From: Salinirubrum litoreum
Lineage (GTDB): Archaea > Halobacteriota > Halobacteria > Halobacteriales > Haloferacaceae
Assembly (NCBI RefSeq): GCF_020567425.1
Contig: NZ_JAJCVJ010000001.1
Span: 744,001-808,000 of the forward strand
DNA: 64,000 nucleotides
Direction: 5' to 3'
Shown piece after piece: positions 33,113 to 41,497 of the stretch. The translations under genes were made by a program, and so were the position numbers. Every line of letters starts with the position of its first letter. Position 1 is the first letter of the stretch. A model generated the notes under the pieces. That model was not told the DNA's origin. It saw nothing but the letters and a program-made list of their open reading frames with translations, and did no database searches.

Positions 33113-33792
33113 CACTCGACTCCGAGCGCAGTGCCGATCACGTCGTAGCTGACGCTCCCACTCGCGCGAGTGACGTATCTGCCGTCTCGAAAGAGGAGCA
33201 CGGTCGGCGTGGTCCGCCCCACGTCTGCGTTCATCCCCGCGTCGAGGTCGGTCTGGACGGCCGCGTCGTAGGCACCCGACTCGGCGTCGGCGACCACCGC
33301 GTCCCCGTCCACGTCTGTCTCGCCGTTCAGGAACTCGGCGGTCCTGTCGAGGACGTTGTCGGTCTCGAAGGAGGACTGCTCGTCGAAGTAGTGGGCGAAC
33401 AGCGACCAGAACGCGTCCGAATCGCGGTCGTAGGTCGCCTCCAGCGCGTGCACCGCCGGCTCACCCCACGGGTAGACGACCGGGTAGGTTCTGACGACGT
33501 AGGCACCCTGCCCGGTCGCCACGAGGTTCTCCTCGATGTCCGGCACCGTCTGCCGTTCGAAGGTCCGACAGCGCGGACAGGAGGGGTCCTCGAACGCGAG
33601 GACGACGTTGCCGCCGAGTTCGCCCTTCCGGGGCTGGTCCTCGATACCGGCGGTCGCCGGGTGGTCGGCGAAGGGCGTCCCCGACGGTGTGGACTCCCCG
33701 CCGAGCGCGCCGCCGAGACACCCCGCCGTGGCGACGAGGCCCGCCGAGAGTCCGGTCGCGCCCGCCGACCGCAGGAACGTGCGTCTGTTCAC
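33112..33792 (-). CDS. DsbA-like thioredoxin-fold lipoprotein
   Basis: A 226-residue exported thiol oxidoreductase. It has a twin-arginine start (MNRRTFLRSAG) and lipobox ATAGC (C25), then a thioredoxin fold with active site EDPSCPRCRTFE (C72-P-R-C75) and the cis-Pro region GRTTPTVLLFRDG. The inserted helical part (VHALEATYDRDSDAFWSLF) places it with DsbA/DsbG-type proteins. It probably oxidises or isomerises disulfides on the outer face together with the coupled membrane protein. Confidence 0.85.
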   Translation of the reverse strand: MNRRTFLRSAGATGLSAGLVATAGCLGGALGGESTPSGTPFADHPATAGIEDQPRKGELGGNVVLAFEDPSCPRCRTFERQTVPDIEENLVATGQGAYVVRTYPVVYPWGEPAVHALEATYDRDSDAFWSLFAHYFDEQSSFETDNVLDRTAEFLNGETDVDGDAVVADAESGAYDAAVQTDLDAGMNADVGRTTPTVLLFRDGRYVTRASGSVSYDVIGTALGVE

Positions 33793-33960
33793 ACTCCACC
33801 GTGGCGAGCGACCGGCTTAGCAGTTGTTCCAAATTCGTTCCGAATCCGGCCCGGTCGTGCGGTCGAGTCACGATCCCGGCACGAAGCCGTGGCTACGCGC
33901 GAGGGTGGCGCAGTCGGTGGCGGTCGCTGTCGCCGGAAACACCGGGCTGTCGCCCGAGAA

Positions 33961-34245
33961 TCAGTCGATGTGGCCTTCGCGGCGGAGTTGGTCGGCGTCC
34001 TGTCCGGAGTAGCGCCACTCGATGTTGGCCTTCTCGTCCTGCCAGTCCCACGGCTCGACGATGACGGTGTCGCCCTCGTTGATCCAGGTGCGGTACTTCA
34101 TCCGGCCGGGGATGCGGCCCATCCGGTTCTTGCCGTCCTCACAGCGGACGCGAACGTGGTTGCCACCGTTGTGTTCGGTGACGACCGCGAACATCTCGTC
34201 GTCGTTGGGCATTCGGAGGTTCCGACGCCCTGTCTCTTCAGTCAC
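33961..34245 (-). CDS. eif1A: Translation initiation factor aIF-1A
   Basis: A 94-residue OB-fold factor that binds the ribosomal A site and helps start-codon selection. Seen: [38 protein letters not shown] and [19 protein letters not shown]. The start is GTG 34245, about 28 bases after the TATA-like gttttaac (minus strand, near 34269-34277), giving a leaderless message. The acidic C-terminal tail of eukaryotic eIF1A is absent, as usual in archaea. Confidence 0.95.
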   Translation of the reverse strand: MTEETGRRNLRMPNDDEMFAVVTEHNGGNHVRVRCEDGKNRMGRIPGRMKYRTWINEGDTVIVEPWDWQDEKANIEWRYSGQDADQLRREGHID

Positions 34246-34334
34246 GGGTTACCTACGTCCCGGAGACGGTTAAAACGTTGGAGAGTCGCGGTAGCGTGTC
34301 ACACGGGCGTCCAGCGAGGACGCCGATCGTTCGC

Positions 34335-34829
34335 TCACCGCTTCGCCACGCCGGTCAACGGGCAGAGGAAGTAGTTCGGCGGCGCACCCTCGAAGTCGGG
34401 TCGGCCGAGCGACACGTCGAGGTAGTCGCCGTCCGCGGCCAGCACGTCCGCGTCGTTCGTCAGCGGGGCGTTCGCCTGGTACTTCTCCATGTCGGTGACG
34501 AGGGCGTTGAAGTGGGTCCACTTCCCGCCGTTGTAGTCGGTGTCGCCGGGTGCCGTCTCGGAGACGGCCGGCTGGAGCCCCTGCGAGCCGTCGTGGACGA
34601 AGTAGAGTCTGTCCTCGTTCTTCGGGCGACTGTCGAGTACCCTGACGACGTGCGTGGTGTAGAGGGTGTCGTTCGCCCAGATCCGCCCGAACTGGGTGCC
34701 CTTGTCGTTGCCCTTGCCCGCGAGGGCGGTACCGGTCCCGCCGACGCCGAGGGCGAGGCCACCGACGAGGAGTCCGCCTGTCTTGAGTACGTCACGCCGG
34801 CCGAACTGTCGGGTCGTGTCTCGGGTCAT
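34335..34829 (-). CDS. Tat-exported hypothetical haloarchaeal protein
   Basis: A 164-residue protein with a clear twin-arginine signal, FGRRDVLKTGGLLVGGLALG, and a probable cleavage after TALAG. The mature part (about 125 residues) starts GKGNDKGTQFGRIWANDTLY and contains VVRVLDSRPKNEDRLYFVHDG and PPNYFLCPLTGVAK. I do not recognise the domain. The ATG at 34829 was chosen because it gives a normal-length signal; a longer reading from 34910 is unlikely. Confidence 0.75.
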   Translation of the reverse strand: MTRDTTRQFGRRDVLKTGGLLVGGLALGVGGTGTALAGKGNDKGTQFGRIWANDTLYTTHVVRVLDSRPKNEDRLYFVHDGSQGLQPAVSETAPGDTDYNGGKWTHFNALVTDMEKYQANAPLTNDADVLAADGDYLDVSLGRPDFEGAPPNYFLCPLTGVAKR

Positions 34830-34973
34830 GGTAGCGGAGGTCACTGCCTCCACCGGGAGCGACGACCGACGAGACGTTAGGCGTTTTTCGAGATTCGACC
34901 ACCCTTCCACACGAGTCGCTGACGACTCTCTTCCAACTTCGGACCGATTCTCCCACGAGTGCGTTCGGACCGT

Positions 34974-35720
34974 TCAGACGCGCTCGGACTGCGCACTACA
35001 CCGCAGACACAGCACCGTCTCGGCGACGTGGTTGATGTCGTTCGATCCGCACTCGGGACACCGATAGCTGTCGTTGCCGTACTCGGTCGAGCCACGCGGC
35101 GCGTGGAGTTTGCCGGCCTCGACACGAGCGTCGGCCATACGCCCGATCCGATTCCGGACGAACCGTACCCGCCGGACGAGCGCCTCGTCGCGGTTCGGGC
35201 CGTGAATCTCGTCCCACTCCACGTCGTCCGGGCGGGAGAGGTGTGTCACGAGGTCGGTGCCGGCCTGCAGGAGCGACCGAGTGGTGGCCTGAAACCCGTT
35301 CTCCACGTCGGCCGACTCGTAGCCCGATTCGGCGCGGTCGAACGCGGCACTCGCCTGCTCTGTGTCGCCGGTGACGGCGCGGGCGACGCCGACGAGTTCG
35401 TGGCAGGCGGCCCGGTCGACGTCGGTCGACACGACGTGATCACGCTGGTCGCCAGCGACGAGAATCGCCTGCCCCGCTCGGTTGCGGGCGCGGTCAGACG
35501 CGTCGGCGATTCGGTAGCAGACCGCCGCCCGGAGGAGGTCACAGACCGCGAAGCCGGCCCAGCCAGCGTGGTCGGTGTCGAACGCCTCGCGGTTCCGATT
35601 CTCGAAGCCCGCGAGCGTCCCGTACGCCGAGAGGCTGTAGCGGTCGCCGGCGCGGTCGAAGCGTTCGTCCGCGAGTGCGAAGATGGCGTCGTCGCCGTGT
35701 TCCCTGCCGGTGTCGTCCAT
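34974..35720 (-). CDS. Helical haloarchaeal protein with C-terminal zinc ribbon
   Basis: A 248-residue protein. The N-terminal 170 residues are helix pairs reminiscent of TPR-like repeats (FAVCDLLRAAVCYRIADAS, GVARAVTGDTEQASAAFDRA). The C-terminus has a rubredoxin-like zinc ribbon, YRCPECGSNDINHVAE then VLCLRCSA. The ATG at 35720 begins MDDTGREHGDD. It could be a scaffold or regulatory protein; there is no catalytic signature. Confidence 0.75.
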   Translation of the reverse strand: MDDTGREHGDDAIFALADERFDRAGDRYSLSAYGTLAGFENRNREAFDTDHAGWAGFAVCDLLRAAVCYRIADASDRARNRAGQAILVAGDQRDHVVSTDVDRAACHELVGVARAVTGDTEQASAAFDRAESGYESADVENGFQATTRSLLQAGTDLVTHLSRPDDVEWDEIHGPNRDEALVRRVRFVRNRIGRMADARVEAGKLHAPRGSTEYGNDSYRCPECGSNDINHVAETVLCLRCSAQSERV

Positions 35721-35827
35721 ATCAGTCGCTGGGGCGCGACCGACACAGTCGTTTCGCCTCGTGGTCGCCGGCGGACGCCGATTCGACGCGGGCGACCGAT
35801 CGCACGCGGGACCGACCGCGAGTCCGT

Positions 35828-36217
35828 TCAGTAGATCCGGTGGCTCGACGACCCGACGTCGATCCGAACCAGTCGGTTCTCGGCCCACGCCGCCTCGTTG
35901 GCGTCGTACTTCCGGTTGATCCGTTTCGTCGCTTCTTCGCTCGCCTCGGGGTCGTCCACCACGGTCGCGGTCCCCAGCACGGTCACCATCCACTCGGCGC
36001 GCGGGCCGTCGTCTTTCGCCACCGAGAGCGCGACCTTCGGGTTCTCACGGAGGTTCGTCAGTTTCTGGCCGGTCGTGACGACCTCGATGGTGTCCCCCTG
36101 CACGTCGTACCACAGCGGCGCGACGTGCGGGTTCCCCGCCCGACACGTGGCGAGGTGGGCGGTGAGCGGTTCGCTGGTCAACAGATCACGGGCAGTCCGC
36201 GAGAGTCCACGAGTCAT
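35828..36217 (-). CDS. PPOX-class (pyridoxamine 5'-phosphate oxidase-like) flavin/F420-binding protein
   Basis: A 129-residue split-barrel protein: LTSEPLTAHLATCRAGNPHVAPLWYDVQG is typical of the fold's first strands, followed by GQKLTNLRENPKVALSVAKD and the C-terminal VRIDVGSSSHRIY. Family members bind FMN or F420 and reduce or oxidise varied substrates. The short length favours the F420/FMN-dependent stress-type group over true PdxH. It is upstream of and parallel to the zinc-ribbon protein gene. Confidence 0.82.
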   Translation of the reverse strand: MTRGLSRTARDLLTSEPLTAHLATCRAGNPHVAPLWYDVQGDTIEVVTTGQKLTNLRENPKVALSVAKDDGPRAEWMVTVLGTATVVDDPEASEEATKRINRKYDANEAAWAENRLVRIDVGSSSHRIY

Positions 36218-36283
36218 GGTACCACACGACGCACTGCGGACGCAAAAAGCCGAGTGCGGGACCGACCGTCTCCCGACAGCGAG

Positions 36284-36691
36284 TCACTCGTCGCCTTCGA
36301 AGTCGAGTGCGGCCGAGTTGATGCAGAAGCGTTTGCCGGTCGGCTCCGGGCCGTCGTCGAAGACGTGTCCGAGGTGGCCGTCGCAGGTCGCACACCGGAC
36401 CTCGATGCGGCGCATCCCGTGGCTGGTGTCCTCCCGTGTCGTCACCGACTCCTCCTCGGCGGCGTAGAAACTCGGCCAGCCACAGCCGGAGTGGTACTTC
36501 GTCTCCGACTCGAACAGCACGGTGCCACACCCGGCGCAGGTGTAGACGCCGTCGTCGTCGCGGTCGACGTGTTCGCCGCTGAATCGGGCTTCGGTTCCCG
36601 ACTCGCGGAGGATACGGTACTCCTCGGGGTCGAGTCGGTCGCGCCACTCCGCGTCGGTCTTCGGGAGGTCGTCGGTCTGCGGTTCGCTCAT
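36284..36691 (-). CDS. msrB: Peptide-methionine (R)-S-oxide reductase
   Basis: A 135-residue repair enzyme for oxidised methionine. The four zinc cysteines are in TCAGC (C52, C55) and RCATC (C100, C103), the family block KYHSGCGWPSFY is present, and the catalytic cysteine is in KRFCINSAAL (C123). C70 in HSGCGWP may act as the resolving residue. Length and order are standard for stand-alone MsrB. Confidence 0.95.
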   Translation of the reverse strand: MSEPQTDDLPKTDAEWRDRLDPEEYRILRESGTEARFSGEHVDRDDDGVYTCAGCGTVLFESETKYHSGCGWPSFYAAEEESVTTREDTSHGMRRIEVRCATCDGHLGHVFDDGPEPTGKRFCINSAALDFEGDE

Positions 36692-36757
36692 ACCAGTCGT
36701 TGGTGTCGCAGGCGGTTAGGGCTTTCTCGGTCGTGCGCTTCGCCGGGCGGTCTCTCC

Positions 36758-36845
36758 GTCTCGCCGGCCCGCCGGCCCCGTCTCGCCGGTTCGCCAGCCC
36801 CGTCTCGCCGGCCCGCCGGCCCCGTCTCGCCGGCCCGCCGGTTCG
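36758..36845. repeat. Four 22-base tandem repeats upstream of the TatC-like gene
   Basis: Units at 36758-36779, 36780-36801, 36802-36823 and 36824-36845 follow gtctcgccgg(cc/tt)cgcc(g/a)g then cccc. Units 1 and 3 are identical, unit 2 has three changes and unit 4 decays at its end. They lie between the msrB start (36691) and the ATG at 36886, where both promoters must be. Confidence 0.8.
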
Positions 36846-36885
36846 CCGGGAAAGATTGACAACACGCTCCCGAGAAGCGCGTCAC

Positions 36886-37632
36886 ATGGTCTCCGAGACG
36901 GTCCACGACGACCTCGCTCCCTCCCGTGGCGGTCGCCTGTTGACGACGCTCCGCGACCACTGGCTCGCACTCCTTCTCGCCGGCGTGGTGTCGTTCGTCG
37001 TCGCCTTCGGCTCACTCTACGGGAGCGCGGGCGACCTGCTCGCTCCCGCAGTCGACCTCCTCGGCGGGGGCGAGTCGGTCGTCGTCACCTCCCCGTTCGG
37101 CTTGCTCGTCTTCACCGCCGAACTCGCCGGCGGTGTCGCGGTCGGCGTCGTCGCGCTCCTGTTCACCGGGTTCGCGTTTCGGGACGCCGGCGCGTTCCGC
37201 CGAGATGTCCGCCGTACCGTCGTCGGGCCCCTGGTCGTCGCGGGCCTGCTGTTCGCCGCCGGTGTCGGGATCAGCCTCACCCTCGTCGTCCCACTACTGG
37301 GTGAGCTTCTCGCCTCGGACGCGCTCGTCTCCGGCTTCCGACCGAGTTATCACGCCGTCTGGTCGGCCGAACTCGTCGTCTTCCTCCCGGTCGTCGTCGG
37401 TGTCGCGCTGGCGCTCCCGGCGTTGCTGGCTGCCGGCGTGCGGGGCAGTGTGGTCCACCCACGGACGCTCGGCTCTCGGTGGCCGGTCGCGCTGCTCGGC
37501 GCGGTCCTGGTCGCCGCGTTCTTCTCCCCGCCGGACTCGCTGACCTTCGCGCTGTCCGCCGGCGTGTTGCTCGTCGGCTACGGCGTCGGCACGATGGTCG
37601 GGGCGTCAGTCGAACCGGGCGGCACCTCGTAA
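36886..37632 (+). CDS. Divergent TatC-like membrane protein
   Basis: A 248-residue membrane protein with six hydrophobic segments. The order SPFGLLVFTAEL (TM2 area), RRDVRRTVVGPLVVAGLLFA (before TM3), a long loop, YHAVWSAELVVFLPVVVGVALALPALL and LVAAFFSPPDSLTFALSAGV resembles TatC, whose late motif is normally TPpD before TM5-6. It is shorter and much more diverged than housekeeping TatC. It may be a specialised Tat translocase subunit or only share the fold. The ATG at 36886 follows the tandem repeats; in-frame sequence upstream is repeat translation. Confidence 0.55.
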   Translation: MVSETVHDDLAPSRGGRLLTTLRDHWLALLLAGVVSFVVAFGSLYGSAGDLLAPAVDLLGGGESVVVTSPFGLLVFTAELAGGVAVGVVALLFTGFAFRDAGAFRRDVRRTVVGPLVVAGLLFAAGVGISLTLVVPLLGELLASDALVSGFRPSYHAVWSAELVVFLPVVVGVALALPALLAAGVRGSVVHPRTLGSRWPVALLGAVLVAAFFSPPDSLTFALSAGVLLVGYGVGTMVGASVEPGGTS

Positions 37633-37687
37633 TCCCGAGCAGTGATCGGGCCGGTCTCGACTCGCTACACGACTCGGCGACCGACTG

Positions 37688-39490
37688 TCAGGGATACGGG
37701 TGGAACGCCCGATCCAAACGCGGCTCGAAGCCGAGCCGTCGCGGAACCTCGTGGGCGCGGTCGCCGAAGAACGGGTCGCCGGTGAACAGCGGTTGCGCCT
37801 CTGGGACCACGGCACGGACCGCCTCGAACCCGAGACCGGCGACCTCGCGGGTGGTCAGCCTGACGGCGTAGGCGTCCAGTTCTGCCTCCGTGAGTCGGTC
37901 CACGACGCCGGCCAGTTCGGCCCGACCTGTCGGCACCGGATCGGGACCGACGCTCGCCGCCGGGACGGTCGCCTCGGCGTCGACGAACTCCCGCGCAGGG
38001 GTCGGGAAGCCGGCGTAGTGCCCGATGGCACCACTCTCCCCGCTGGCCTGCTCGGGTCCCATCGCCCGGAGTTCGGTCCAGTTCTGGAGCGCCTCGGCGA
38101 GTGCAGAGCGGGCGGCAGAGGCGGGGTCGAGGTCGGCACCCGACCCGACCGCGAAGTGCGGCCACTCGCTCGTCTCGGGGTCGCGGTGGACCGCGCAGGC
38201 GACGACCGGCACGTCCACGTCCTGCGTGACGAGCAACGGGGTGACGGACAGTTCCTCGGCGCGGGCGCGACCGACCAGCGTCTCGAAGCCCGGGTCGTCG
38301 ATGGCGAGCGCCAGTGGCTCGAACTCGGAGTACCACGCGAGCATCGTCGCGTCGCGTTCGATCACCTCGTACAGACCGGACAGCAGGGCCTCGACGCCGG
38401 AGTTGCCGAGACCGAGACCGGTCGTGATCGACGGTTTGTGTCGTTCCGTCGGTGGCGGGAAGTGGACGAACTCGGCCGGGACCGACACCTCGGTCGGGGC
38501 ACCCTCGTCTCCGTCCGTCTCGACTCCCCCGGCCTCACCGCCGGAGAGCGCCTCGGCGTCGAGTTCCACTCCGTCGACCCACGGAATCGGTTCTTCGGCG
38601 TCCGGTGGCCGGTAGCCGGCGTCGGGGCGCACGAACCGCCGGGGCGACACTGGACGCGCGCGGGTCTCCTCGGGCGCGACCGTGAACCCGCGCTGGCGGT
38701 AGACCGCCCCGCAGTAGCGTTCCAGCGCCTCCCCGAGCGCCTTCATGAACGCGGGGTTCCAGTCCGCGTCGACGCCGGCGGTCAGGTCCGGGGCGCTGGC
38801 GTCGGAGAACCCTGAGGTGTCGGCCAGTTGCGCGAGGTAGTAGGGGACCGGGAACGACTCACGCTCGCCGACCTGCGCGACGAGACCGACGCGGTCGTCC
38901 ACCGCGTGCTCCGCCCTGGCCAGTGCGTCGTCTATCTCCGCGTCGCGGTGTGTCGTCGGCACCGGGTCGTACCGCTGGAAGTCGTCGACGTGTCGGTCGG
39001 CGCAGTCACACCCCGGCACCGGCAGGACCCGACGTTCGGGGCCGGGTACCTCCACGACGGTCCCGCCGAGGGACTCGCCAGCGAGGAGTCGGACCGCCCG
39101 CCGGCCGGCGACCGCCCCGGCGAAGCGCACGGCGCTCCGGTCCCCGCGCGGTCGCTCGGCGGTCTCGGGTGCGTTGGCCGCGACGCGCCGGCGGAGGCAG
39201 TCGAAGCACGCCGCGTGGGTCGTGTCGGCGGTCGCGTCGAAGACGGCGACCCCGGCGTCGACGTTCGGGAGGGGGTGGCCGCCGACGCCGCCGACCTCGA
39301 CCGCGAGCCATCGGTCCGTGACCGCGTTCGCCGTCCGGAAGGCGTCGGCTCCCGTGGGGGCCACGACCGCACCGAGGCCGAACCGGGCGAGTTCGTCGGG
39401 CGTCGTCTCGGTGACGGTCGCGTCCACGTCGGCCAGCGCCGCCGTCAGCGACTCGACTGCCGGGCCGGAGCCGGCGATTCCAACGTTCAT
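37688..39490 (-). CDS. YcaO-family cyclodehydratase-like protein with N-terminal zinc-site domain
   Basis: A 600-residue fusion. Residues 1-170 form a small Rossmann-like domain (MNVGIAGSGPAVESL) with two cysteine pairs, CFDC (C95, C98) and CDC (C161, C163), like the zinc-binding E1-like partner of azoline-forming enzymes. From about residue 200 it is YcaO: ATP-binding patches FMKALGEALERYCG, LLSGLYEVIERDATML and ALAEALQNWTELRAMG. YcaO enzymes phosphorylate amide backbones to make azolines or thioamides. The C-terminus ends FHPYP, a shortened form of the proline-rich tail. No precursor peptide, TfuA or dehydrogenase gene is adjacent, so the substrate is unknown. Confidence 0.85.
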   Translation of the reverse strand: MNVGIAGSGPAVESLTAALADVDATVTETTPDELARFGLGAVVAPTGADAFRTANAVTDRWLAVEVGGVGGHPLPNVDAGVAVFDATADTTHAACFDCLRRRVAANAPETAERPRGDRSAVRFAGAVAGRRAVRLLAGESLGGTVVEVPGPERRVLPVPGCDCADRHVDDFQRYDPVPTTHRDAEIDDALARAEHAVDDRVGLVAQVGERESFPVPYYLAQLADTSGFSDASAPDLTAGVDADWNPAFMKALGEALERYCGAVYRQRGFTVAPEETRARPVSPRRFVRPDAGYRPPDAEEPIPWVDGVELDAEALSGGEAGGVETDGDEGAPTEVSVPAEFVHFPPPTERHKPSITTGLGLGNSGVEALLSGLYEVIERDATMLAWYSEFEPLALAIDDPGFETLVGRARAEELSVTPLLVTQDVDVPVVACAVHRDPETSEWPHFAVGSGADLDPASAARSALAEALQNWTELRAMGPEQASGESGAIGHYAGFPTPAREFVDAEATVPAASVGPDPVPTGRAELAGVVDRLTEAELDAYAVRLTTREVAGLGFEAVRAVVPEAQPLFTGDPFFGDRAHEVPRRLGFEPRLDRAFHPYP

Positions 39491-39974
39491 ACCTCGCGGT
39501 CGGGTGGCTGTGGGAAAAAGCGTCGGGAACCGGACTGGCGGCATCGGAGGGCGTCGGGTCGGTGAGGCCGCTCAGAGAGACCGCGGCCGAGTCGAGCAGA
39601 GACGACGCGCAGTCGGTCTTTCTCGGTCCACCGGGTCTGGACCGATCGTGTCGCCACTGGTGGTCACTCGGGGCGGTACTCGCGGATTCGGACCCCGGCA
39701 GTCGCAGTCGCCTCCCCACGCCTCCCCGACTGCTGGCGACGCGACCGGCGAGTCGGTCCTCACGGGATTCGGACACGACTCGATGCCGGTCGCCAGCAGA
39801 TCGCGTCCTCCTGGGGTCCAGAACGGACGGGAGCGAGTGACGCGTCTGCCGTCTGTTGGGAGACAGGAACGTTCGAGAAAACCTATGACTGGCTGGGCCT
39901 GTCGTCGGCCGAGCGAATCCGACTGTCGTCAGCAGGGACGGGGGTGTCGCAGAATCCGAATCCCGAGGGGCGAC
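39491..39974. other. 484-base intergenic region with dispersed repeat copy B
   Basis: No credible gene. Positions 39690-39843 match the minus strand of 8880-9030. The rest is unremarkable GC-rich sequence between a divergently read YcaO start (39490) and the convergent end of the 39975-40907 gene. Confidence 0.6.
39690..39843 (+). repeat. Dispersed intergenic repeat, copy B (left part)
   Basis: Shares with minus-strand 8880-9030: a 19-base block beginning ggaccccggcagtcgcagt (39690-39708), 23 identical bases at 39721-39743 (core gactgctggcgacgcg), gcagatcgcg (39796-39805) and ggggtccaga (39813-39822), in the same order with similar spacing. Confidence 0.7.
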
Positions 39975-40907
39975 TCAGACGCGGTCGTCGGCGACCGGTT
40001 CGACCGGGATGGTGTTGTCGGTCGCGTCGGACTCGACCGTCACGACGCTGTCGCGGGGTTCGGAGGCGGTCGAGTCGTCGGACTCGTCGGCCGACCCGAA
40101 CAACTCCTCGTCCCAGTCGATCTCGAACAGGCGAGCACCACAGGAGGCACACTTGCCGGCGAGCACGTCGTAGGTGCGACAGCAGGACTTCACGACGTCC
40201 TGTCCGAGCGTCACCTGCCCGTCACAGTCGGGACACCGGTCCAGCATGACGCGCAGGCCGCCGAGGACCTCACTCCGGAACAGCATGGGTAGGTCGCGCC
40301 ACGCCGGGTAGCGGGCGTCGAGTTCCCGGCCGGCGGCCACGTCCGCGACGAACGCGGCGCGGGACTCCCACTGGCCGATCCAGACGCCGTCCATCTTCGC
40401 GGTGAAGGCGTTGTTGTGCCAGTGCACGTCGAGCGTCTCGGGGTCCACGTCGACCAGTTCCGCGAGTTCCTCGCGGTCGGTCTGCCCCGATCCGATCTCG
40501 GCCATCCGGCCGTACCACGCCCGTTCGAAGTCGGGCGTCAGCACCACGTCGCCGACGACGGGGTCGTCCACGACGACGCCCGCCTCGCGCAGGACGGTCT
40601 CGGCGGTCAGTCCCTCGAGGTCGATCTCCGGGCCGGCGGCGCGGCGCGGGTCCTTGTCGAACAGCGCGAGGAGCCAGTCGGGGAAGTACCGCTGGGTGAG
40701 TTCCGGCGTGCCGGGGATCAGGTAGCCCCGGAGCCAGATCGCGGCGAGCGAGACGCCGAAGACCGCCGCGCCGAGGATCGGCGTCCCGACGACGCTGGCA
40801 CCGACTGCCAGTGCGCCGGCGATGGCGACGTTCGTGATCGTGCAGGGCCAGCAACGGTTCGCACCCGTGTACTCGGGCTGTCGGACGGAGTCGAGGAAGG
40901 TGAACAT
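39975..40907 (-). CDS. Haloarchaeal membrane protein with C-terminal zinc ribbon
   Basis: A 310-residue protein. The N-terminus, SVRQPEYTGANRCWPCTITN, is followed by two hydrophobic helices (VAIAGALAVGASVVG, GAAVFGVSLAAIWLRGYLI). The long soluble part ends in a four-cysteine ribbon (RCPDCDG... SCC...KCASCGARLFEIDW) and an acidic tail. The combination is one I know only from haloarchaea, without known function. The ATG at 40907 begins MFTFLDSV; a GTG/ATG choice five codons upstream is less likely. A perfect inverted repeat at 40968-40986 lies in its promoter region. Confidence 0.75.
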   Translation of the reverse strand: MFTFLDSVRQPEYTGANRCWPCTITNVAIAGALAVGASVVGTPILGAAVFGVSLAAIWLRGYLIPGTPELTQRYFPDWLLALFDKDPRRAAGPEIDLEGLTAETVLREAGVVVDDPVVGDVVLTPDFERAWYGRMAEIGSGQTDREELAELVDVDPETLDVHWHNNAFTAKMDGVWIGQWESRAAFVADVAAGRELDARYPAWRDLPMLFRSEVLGGLRVMLDRCPDCDGQVTLGQDVVKSCCRTYDVLAGKCASCGARLFEIDWDEELFGSADESDDSTASEPRDSVVTVESDATDNTIPVEPVADDRV

Positions 40908-40967
40908 GATAACCACGCCCACGACGATTTCGTGGGGTTCGATGACAGGAACGCAAGATCACCGGAT

Positions 40968-40986
40968 AGGTATGCTGTCCATACCT
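40968..40986. promoter_or_regulatory. Perfect 7-base inverted repeat upstream of the 40907 gene
   Basis: AGGTATG, loop ctgtc, CATACCT. It is 61-79 bases before the ATG at 40907 and about 180 bases before the opposite gene at 41165. It is a candidate operator; no regulator is known. Confidence 0.4.
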
Positions 40987-41164
40987 GCCGAGAACTCCCG
41001 AACCCACCCGGTACGCTGACCGTACCGCCGCCGTGTCGTGCGGTTCCGTGACTCACGACCGCGAGTGACACGGCAGACGAGAACGACCGACTCCCCGCCG
41101 GAGTTCCCGGCGACGACCCCCGACTCGGCAAGCTATTTGCCAGCAACCCGCCAACTCCGAGTCG

Positions 41165-41476
41165 ATGCGTTCCACGACCGCGCGATTCACGGCACTGGCG
41201 TCGGGTCCCCTCCGGGCGGACTTCGAGAACGGGGACAGCGAGCGGTTCGTCGTGCAGGCCGTGGACCTCACCGGCGACACGATCAGGGCGGTCGTTCGCC
41301 TCGCCGACACGCCCTCGGCGCAGTTCCGACTGGTCGGGACGATGGGCGAGGATCGACTCGAACTGCAGCACGCAGAGACCGTGGACTTCGACGATCCGAA
41401 CGCGGTCTTCCGGTCGTCGGGGTTCGAGACCGTCGGGACGGTCGTCGGCGTCTCGCGTGCCGACGCCGACACGTAG
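41165..41476 (+). CDS. Small hypothetical haloarchaeal protein
   Basis: A 103-residue soluble beta-rich protein (FVVQAVDLTGDTIRAVVRLA, FRLVGTMGEDRLELQHAETV). No motif is recognised. The ATG at 41165 follows a gap with ctatttgcc as a possible TATA-like element near 41132. It is convergent with the quinone oxidoreductase gene, 21 bases apart. Confidence 0.6.
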   Translation: MRSTTARFTALASGPLRADFENGDSERFVVQAVDLTGDTIRAVVRLADTPSAQFRLVGTMGEDRLELQHAETVDFDDPNAVFRSSGFETVGTVVGVSRADADT

Positions 41477-41497
41477 AGCGAGTCGGGGAGACAGCAG

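Noticed and set aside
36700..36885. N-terminal extension of the TatC-like protein through the tandem repeats
   Set aside because: It would be a low-complexity Pro/Ala/Arg repeat translation without a signal or conserved residue; ATG 36886 directly precedes the natural N-terminus.
39562..39840. Open frame in the intergenic region after YcaO
   Set aside because: Its sequence is that of the dispersed repeat, which is read in different frames in the different copies, so it is not maintained as protein.
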